A stretch of DNA of 8,549 nucleotides from assembly GCA_021812735.1 (NCBI GenBank), contig JAKAMV010000387.1, positions 1-8,549 on the forward strand. Reading direction: 5' to 3'. The notes under the pieces were generated by a model. That model saw only the letters and a program-made list of their open reading frames with translations, ran no database searches and was not told the DNA's origin. This document shows, piece after piece, positions 5,307-8,549 of the stretch (positions are counted from its first letter, which is position 1; the number at the start of each line of letters is the position of its first letter). Origin of the DNA: Chloroflexota bacterium. GTDB taxonomy: Bacteria; Chloroflexota; Limnocylindria; Limnocylindrales; CSP1-4. Position numbers and translations under genes: made by a program.

Positions 5307-6461
5307 GTGAGCGATCGCAACCTCGACGTCGCAGTCGTTGGGGCCGGGATCATGGGGAGCGCGTTGGCGCTCGAGCTGGCCACGAGCGGGCTGAAGGTCC
5401 TGCTGCTCGACAGCGTCGCGGTCTGCGCGGGATCGAGCTCCCGCAGCTCCGGCGGTGTCCGTCACCAGTTCGAGCGCGCCGCCAACATCGAGCTTGCCAG
5501 CAGGACCATTCAGCGCCTCGAGTCGTTCGAGGAGGACTTCGGCGTCGATCCCTCGTTCAGGCAGATCGGCTACCTGTTCCTCAGCAGCAATGAGCGGACG
5601 CTGGAGGTCATGCGCCGGGCCGTCGACCTGCAGCGCTCACTCGGGGTGCCCAGCCACATCCTCGGGCGGGAGGACGTTGGCGAGCTCGTCGCCGGCATCG
5701 TGACGGACGACCTGGTCGGCGCCTCGTACTGCCCGAAGGACGGCTTCATCGACCCGCCGACCGTCACCCAGGCCTTCGTCGCAGCGGCGAGAGCGCGCGG
5801 GGCGACGATCATGCCCAAGTCTGGCCTCGTCTCGGTGCGCACCGCAGGTGATCGCGCCGTCGAGATCGAGACCGCCACTGGCGAACGATTCGGGATCGGG
5901 ATCCTGGCGAACACGGCCGGGGTCTGGGCGCCCCGCGTCGCGGCCATGTACGGGGCCACGCTGCCGATCCAGCCTTGGCGTTCCCAGACCTTCATGGTGA
6001 CCGACACCCCAGACGTCGGGCCCCGCACGCCCATGGTCATCGACTTCGACAACGGGCGGGCCTACTTCCACCCCGAGGGACCCGGGCTGCTGGTCGGGAT
6101 GGACAACGAGGGGATGGCCGAGCCGGAGTGGGAGCCCCAGCTCGACTGGTCGAAGTTCCCGGACATCGCCGAGGCCATCAGCCGTCGGCTTCCGGCCATC
6201 GCAGACGGCAGCGCCGCGTCGGGGTGGGCCGGGTTCCTGGAGCTGACCCCGGACGAGGACCCGATCGTCGGCTGGACGCACCTCGAGAACGTCTACACCG
6301 CGGCCGGCTTCTCCGGCCACGGGCTCTCCATCGCACCGGGCCTCGCGGAGCAGGTGGGACGCGAGATCCAAGGGGAGCCCTGCACCGTGGACATCTCGAG
6401 TTACCGTCTTGAGCGCTTCGCTCGGGGTGCCCGGCCGGCCGAGGGACTCTCGATGCGGTGA
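5307..6461 (+). CDS. DAO-family FAD-dependent oxidoreductase/dehydrogenase (sarcosine/proline dehydrogenase beta-like)
   Basis: FAD-dependent amine or hydroxy-acid oxidising enzyme of the DAO superfamily, 384 residues. It shows the Rossmann dinucleotide loop VVGAGIMG (10-17) with Asp35 at the end of beta-2, and SSRSSGGVRHQF (44-55), which resembles the S.GGIRQQF block of SoxB/FOXRED1/proline-dehydrogenase-beta-like members. It also has DGFIDPPTVTQAF (145-157), NTAGVWAPRVA (202-212), TPDEDPIVG (314-322) and GFSGHGLSIAPGLAEQV (334-350). No GSTWHAAG-type His for covalent FAD is seen, so FAD is probably non-covalent. There is no fused C-terminal folate domain. The GTG start at 5307 has AGGAAGGG (5293-5300) 6 nt upstream. 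The stop overlaps SDR3 (GTGA). The neighbouring etfBA argues for a dehydrogenase donating to ETF rather than an oxidase. Plausible substrates are sarcosine-like N-methyl amino acids, imino acids or 2-hydroxy acids; this is unresolved. Confidence 0.9.
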   Translation: MSDRNLDVAVVGAGIMGSALALELATSGLKVLLLDSVAVCAGSSSRSSGGVRHQFERAANIELASRTIQRLESFEEDFGVDPSFRQIGYLFLSSNERTLEVMRRAVDLQRSLGVPSHILGREDVGELVAGIVTDDLVGASYCPKDGFIDPPTVTQAFVAAARARGATIMPKSGLVSVRTAGDRAVEIETATGERFGIGILANTAGVWAPRVAAMYGATLPIQPWRSQTFMVTDTPDVGPRTPMVIDFDNGRAYFHPEGPGLLVGMDNEGMAEPEWEPQLDWSKFPDIAEAISRRLPAIADGSAASGWAGFLELTPDEDPIVGWTHLENVYTAAGFSGHGLSIAPGLAEQVGREIQGEPCTVDISSYRLERFARGARPAEGLSMR

Positions 6462-7273
6462 CAGGCTACTGCCGGGCTGCAGGACGATCAGAGCGGCTGG
6501 AGGATCAGAAGGAGAGACGCGTCGCCGTCGTGACAGGGGCGTCAGGGGGAATTGGCGAGGCGGTCGTTGCCGCCCTGGTGGCACGCGATCATCAGGTGGT
6601 GCTGGCGATCAGCCCGGCCCAGGACGCGGCCGCAATACGTGCCCGCTGGGCGGATCAGGCCGGCGACCGCATTGCGGCGGTCCGGGCCGTCGACCTCCAG
6701 GACCTAAAGAAGGTCGAGGCGTTCGCCGAGGAGGTGGCGGCGCGGCATCCCCGCGTGGACGCCCTCATCAACTGTGCGGCACGACACGACCGCGCCGGCC
6801 TGGCGGAGACGACGGGGGACGACCTCGTCAGGTCATTCACCGTGAACTGCGCCGCCCCCGTCGTCATCACCCGCATCCTCGCCTCCGCCCTCAGGGCGGC
6901 AGGCGGGTCGGTCGTGAACGTCTCGTCGATCACCGCCGAGGTGGCGGGACGCAACCGAGTCGCCTACGCCGCGTCGAAGGCCGCGCTCTGCGGCGTCACC
7001 CGCGCGCTGGCCCTCGAGCTGGCTCCGGAGGTCCGCGTGAACTGCCTCGTCCCCGGACTCGTGGACACCAAGCTCAACGCGGCGCTCAAGGGGCAGCGGG
7101 ACCTCTACGACGCCTCACTGGCCCGGATCCCCGCACACCGCCTCGCGCAGCCGGAGGAGGTCGCCGAGACTGTCGTCTTCCTCATCGGCCGCGGCGCGAG
7201 CTACATCACCGGCGCCGAACTGGTCGTCGACGGCGGCCTTCTGGCACGCACGCCGTTGCCCGCCGGGGACTAG
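6458..7273 (+). CDS. Short-chain dehydrogenase/reductase (SDR3), atypical
   Basis: SDR of 271 residues, coupled to the preceding FAD oxidoreductase by a GTGA overlap. Motifs: TGASGGIG (26-33), Asn130, Ser157, Tyr170 and Lys174 with correct Ser-Tyr spacing, PGLVDTKL after the active site, and VDGGLL near the C-terminus. Two features are unusual. The NNAG motif reads NCAA (105-108), and beta-2 ends LAISPA with no acidic residue, so coenzyme preference is unclear. About 21 residues precede beta-1, longer than in SDR1 and SDR2. A strong AAGGAG at 6509-6514 precedes beta-1, but no ATG/GTG/TTG follows at a useful distance, so the overlapping GTG at 6458 (GAGGGA 6441-6446) is taken as the start. It probably acts on the product or an intermediate of the FAD enzyme; the substrate is unknown. 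Confidence 0.9.
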   Translation: MTGYCRAAGRSERLEDQKERRVAVVTGASGGIGEAVVAALVARDHQVVLAISPAQDAAAIRARWADQAGDRIAAVRAVDLQDLKKVEAFAEEVAARHPRVDALINCAARHDRAGLAETTGDDLVRSFTVNCAAPVVITRILASALRAAGGSVVNVSSITAEVAGRNRVAYAASKAALCGVTRALALELAPEVRVNCLVPGLVDTKLNAALKGQRDLYDASLARIPAHRLAQPEEVAETVVFLIGRGASYITGAELVVDGGLLARTPLPAGD

Positions 7274-7283
7274 GCCGATGGGA

Positions 7284-7297
7284 GGCCGGCGCCGGCC
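7284..7297. repeat. Perfect 14-bp palindrome in the SDR3-to-hypothetical gap
   Basis: GGCCGGCGCCGGCC is fully self-complementary and lies in the 54-nt gap between SDR3 and the next gene. It could form a small hairpin or bind a protein. Given the base composition it may be incidental. Confidence 0.3.
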
Positions 7298-7327
7298 AGA
7301 CCGACCTGTCGCTTGATGAGGGTCCGC

Positions 7328-7876
7328 ATGAACGACTTGCCCCAAGGCGGAACCGTCGCGCACGCCGGCGCGAGCTATGTCGAGGTGCCGATCGAGGCCT
7401 GCCTGGACTTGGCTGAGTCGATCCGTTCGGCGGCCAAGATCTGGCACACGCACGTCCTCTCCCCGGGGTGCGCCTTCAACCCCTACGGCGATCTATACGC
7501 CGTCGTCATCGAGGACGACCAGGAGCGGGCGGCGTACATCGCGCCCTCCGTCGAGTTCCCCGAGGTGGACAGGGAGCTCGTCGTGATGCTGCACGGAGAG
7601 GACATCCTCGATCCGCGAAAGACGGAGGCGGTCACCGGGGTGAAGGCACCGTCGTCCACGCTTTTGCCGCGGCTCCGCGACCTGGACGCTGTCGGCGTCG
7701 CATGGCACCACCACATGAACTTCCCGGCTTGTGCGCTGAGCCCAGCTCCGGGCGCCTGGGTGATCACCGTGGAGGGCGCCGGGGGCGACTCCTTCTTCGA
7801 GGCCTTCCCGGACGAGCCGATCGACGTGCTCCGGGAGGTCGAGGTGCTCTACTTCGCCCACCTCGGCAGGCGGTGA
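7328..7876 (+). CDS. Unrecognised protein with duplicated WHxHxxxPxCAxxP motif
   Basis: Protein of 182 residues that I do not recognise. Two copies of WHxHxxxPxCAxxP occur at 39-52 (WHTHVLSPGCAFNP) and 126-139 (WHHHMNFPACALSP), exactly 87 residues apart. Each is preceded by a helix-like segment (about 24-37 and 111-122) and followed by a hydrophobic strand ending in an acidic residue (YAVVIED; WVITVEG). This suggests two related units and a His/His/Cys metal site per unit, perhaps zinc or iron (inference). There is no signal peptide or membrane segment, and the composition is acidic, so it is likely cytosolic. The ATG at 7328 is preferred because GAGGG (7318-7322) is 5 nt upstream; TTG 7313 and ATG 7316 are alternatives. 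It is 54 nt after SDR3 on the same strand, so probably the last gene of that operon. It could be a metal-dependent enzyme, a cupin-like isomerase or an accessory protein. Codon use matches its neighbours. Confidence 0.88.
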   Translation: MNDLPQGGTVAHAGASYVEVPIEACLDLAESIRSAAKIWHTHVLSPGCAFNPYGDLYAVVIEDDQERAAYIAPSVEFPEVDRELVVMLHGEDILDPRKTEAVTGVKAPSSTLLPRLRDLDAVGVAWHHHMNFPACALSPAPGAWVITVEGAGGDSFFEAFPDEPIDVLREVEVLYFAHLGRR

Positions 7877-7882
7877 CCGCGA

Positions 7883-7899
7883 CGAGCGCCGGCCGCTCG
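7883..7899 (+). terminator. Small hairpin after the last gene of the plus-strand operon
   Basis: CGAGCG (7883-7888), loop CCGGC, CGCTCG (7894-7899): a perfect 6-bp stem starting 7 nt after the stop codon. There is no T tract. The position fits a weak intrinsic or assisted terminator. Confidence 0.35.
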
Positions 7900-7901
7900 G
7901 C

Positions 7902-8201
7902 GTGAACGCCCTCAGCCGGACGCTCACCCGGCGGGACGCTCCCCCACTTCGAGAGCCACCGGATCCGCCACGGCACGGCGACCCTGCTCGCCAATCAGTG
8001 AGGTGCCAGGATCCCAGACTGGGCCTCCACCAGCTGGTCCAGTGAGATGATAGACACCCGCGAAGCGCCCCGACGCTCTTGGACACCACATGCCTCGGCC
8101 TCGCCGGGACCACTTATGGGCGGAGGCTGGCGCCGGAGCACGAACTCGATCTCGACGACGAGCGACTGGATCGGCCGGCTGGCGGCCCGGAGACGGCCTG
8201 A
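7902..8201 (+). pseudogene. Degraded C-terminal remnant of a tyrosine recombinase (integrase-like)
   Basis: Three pieces in two frames read as the end of a phage-integrase-type tyrosine recombinase. Frame A at 7902-7934 gives VNALSRTLTRR, resembling the segment before box II. Frame B at 7945-7998 gives HFESHRIRHGTATLLANQ, resembling the HxLRH-TxATLLL box II with its His and Arg, and is then cut by TGA at 7999. The same frame continues with GARIPDWAS...EMIDT (8002-8058), where the box's LGH is lost. A further piece, TYGRRLAPEHELDLDDERLD (8112-8171, frame A), resembles the usual DTYxHLxPEH tail, with the expected His of YxH replaced. At least one frameshift and one stop make it non-functional. 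No upstream catalytic-domain half (box I Arg) is present in the window. Identification rests on pattern matching only; box II is the strongest part. Confidence 0.5.
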
Positions 8202-8549
8202 GAGCTCACGTCACGTTCGCACGCACGCCACGGCCGGTTGCCACGACCGGACGGTCCATCCTCCAACCCGCGGATCTGCATTCGCCGTGCGCCCTTTGCA
8301 TGGCCATCGAAAGTCTGGAACACGTGTGCAGAGCGAAGAAGGCGACCACGCGCAGGGCCTCGACCGGCTTTGCAGCCGCAAGGTGCAAGGTGGGACAGTA
8401 GTCGTCGGGACCCGGCCGGTCCGCGTGGAGTGACTCGCCCCGGCCACGCGAGTCCTCCGAGGCGGCCGGGGCGCGCTCGCCGAGCAGGCGGGCCCGCGAC
8501 CCGCGGTCCGGCGGCGCCTGTGCGGCCGCCCGCGCTCCGTCCGCCTGCC
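8202..8549. other. No convincing gene; possible edge of a minus-strand frame
   Basis: No intact gene with a good start and SD is seen. On the minus strand one frame stays open from the right edge to a TGA at 8206-8208, covering about 114 codons. Its Ala/Arg/Gly-rich translation matches no family I know, and codon bias weakens after about 8390 towards the stop. It could be the tail of a gene entering from the right or chance openness in GC-rich DNA. No tRNA or direct-repeat attachment site was found near the integrase remnant. Confidence 0.3.
8436..8473. repeat. Perfect 10-bp inverted repeat (hairpin)
   Basis: CGCCCCGGCC (8436-8445) and GGCCGGGGCG (8464-8473) are perfect reverse complements around an 18-nt loop. 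That loop itself contains CCTC/GAGG. The stem could act as a terminator for a transcript entering from either side, but there is no T tract and the flanking genes are not visible. Confidence 0.4.

Noticed and set aside
7442..7501. JAMM/MPN+ metalloprotease motif in the WHTH segment
   Set aside because: JAMM needs HxH-x7-S-x2-D; after HTH the Ser and Asp are not at the required spacing, and a second similar motif later argues for a duplication instead.
8368..8390. CTTTGCA ... TGCAAGG inverted repeat
   Set aside because: Only 6 of 7 bases pair, and there is no associated gene end or promoter; likely chance.
7877..8549. tRNA attachment site or tRNA gene next to the integrase remnant
   Set aside because: No GTTCRA-type T-loop with acceptor-stem pairing was found on either strand.
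1..8549. CRISPR array or intact insertion sequence
   Set aside because: No spaced direct repeats, no transposase with DDE-type motifs and no paired terminal inverted repeats were seen.

Overview
This is a high-GC window. Codons end mostly in G or C, and five of the nine protein genes appear to start with GTG. This suggests an actinobacterium or another high-GC soil lineage such as Chloroflexota, but no marker gene fixes the taxon. The genes form a compact catabolic cluster with a degraded integrase-like remnant at its right side.

Layout: (1) Positions 1-2355, minus strand, hold an operon read right to left. It runs from a short-chain dehydrogenase/reductase (SDR1), to a lipoylated 2-oxo-acid/acetoin dehydrogenase E2, to the N-terminal 181 residues of an E1 alpha subunit that leaves the left edge. 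(2) Positions 2466-4216, plus strand, hold etfB and etfA, translationally coupled by a GTGA overlap. (3) Positions 4317-5069, minus strand, hold a second SDR, convergent with etfA across a strong hairpin. (4) Positions 5307-7876, plus strand, hold a DAO-type FAD oxidoreductase, a third SDR overlapping it by GTGA, and an unrecognised 182-residue protein with a duplicated WHxHxxxPxCAxxP motif. (5) Positions 7877-8549 have no convincing intact gene. They hold a hairpin, a frameshifted and stop-interrupted tyrosine-recombinase C-terminus, and a 10-bp perfect inverted repeat.

How the genes may work together (inference): the FAD dehydrogenase oxidises an amine, N-methyl amino acid, imino acid or hydroxy acid and passes electrons to the dedicated ETF. 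The SDRs oxidise or reduce hydroxyl/carbonyl intermediates. The E1/E2 complex converts a resulting 2-oxo acid or acetoin-like ketol to an acyl-CoA. The substrate cannot be named from sequence alone.

The two most notable observations are as follows. First, a 17-bp imperfect palindrome (14/17 identical between copies, each flanked by GTCAA/TTGAC) lies in both divergent intergenic regions, 2373-2389 and 5158-5174. One unseen regulator could therefore control all four transcription units. Second, the last gene of the cluster encodes a possible new metal-binding family built from two similar His/Cys units exactly 87 residues apart.
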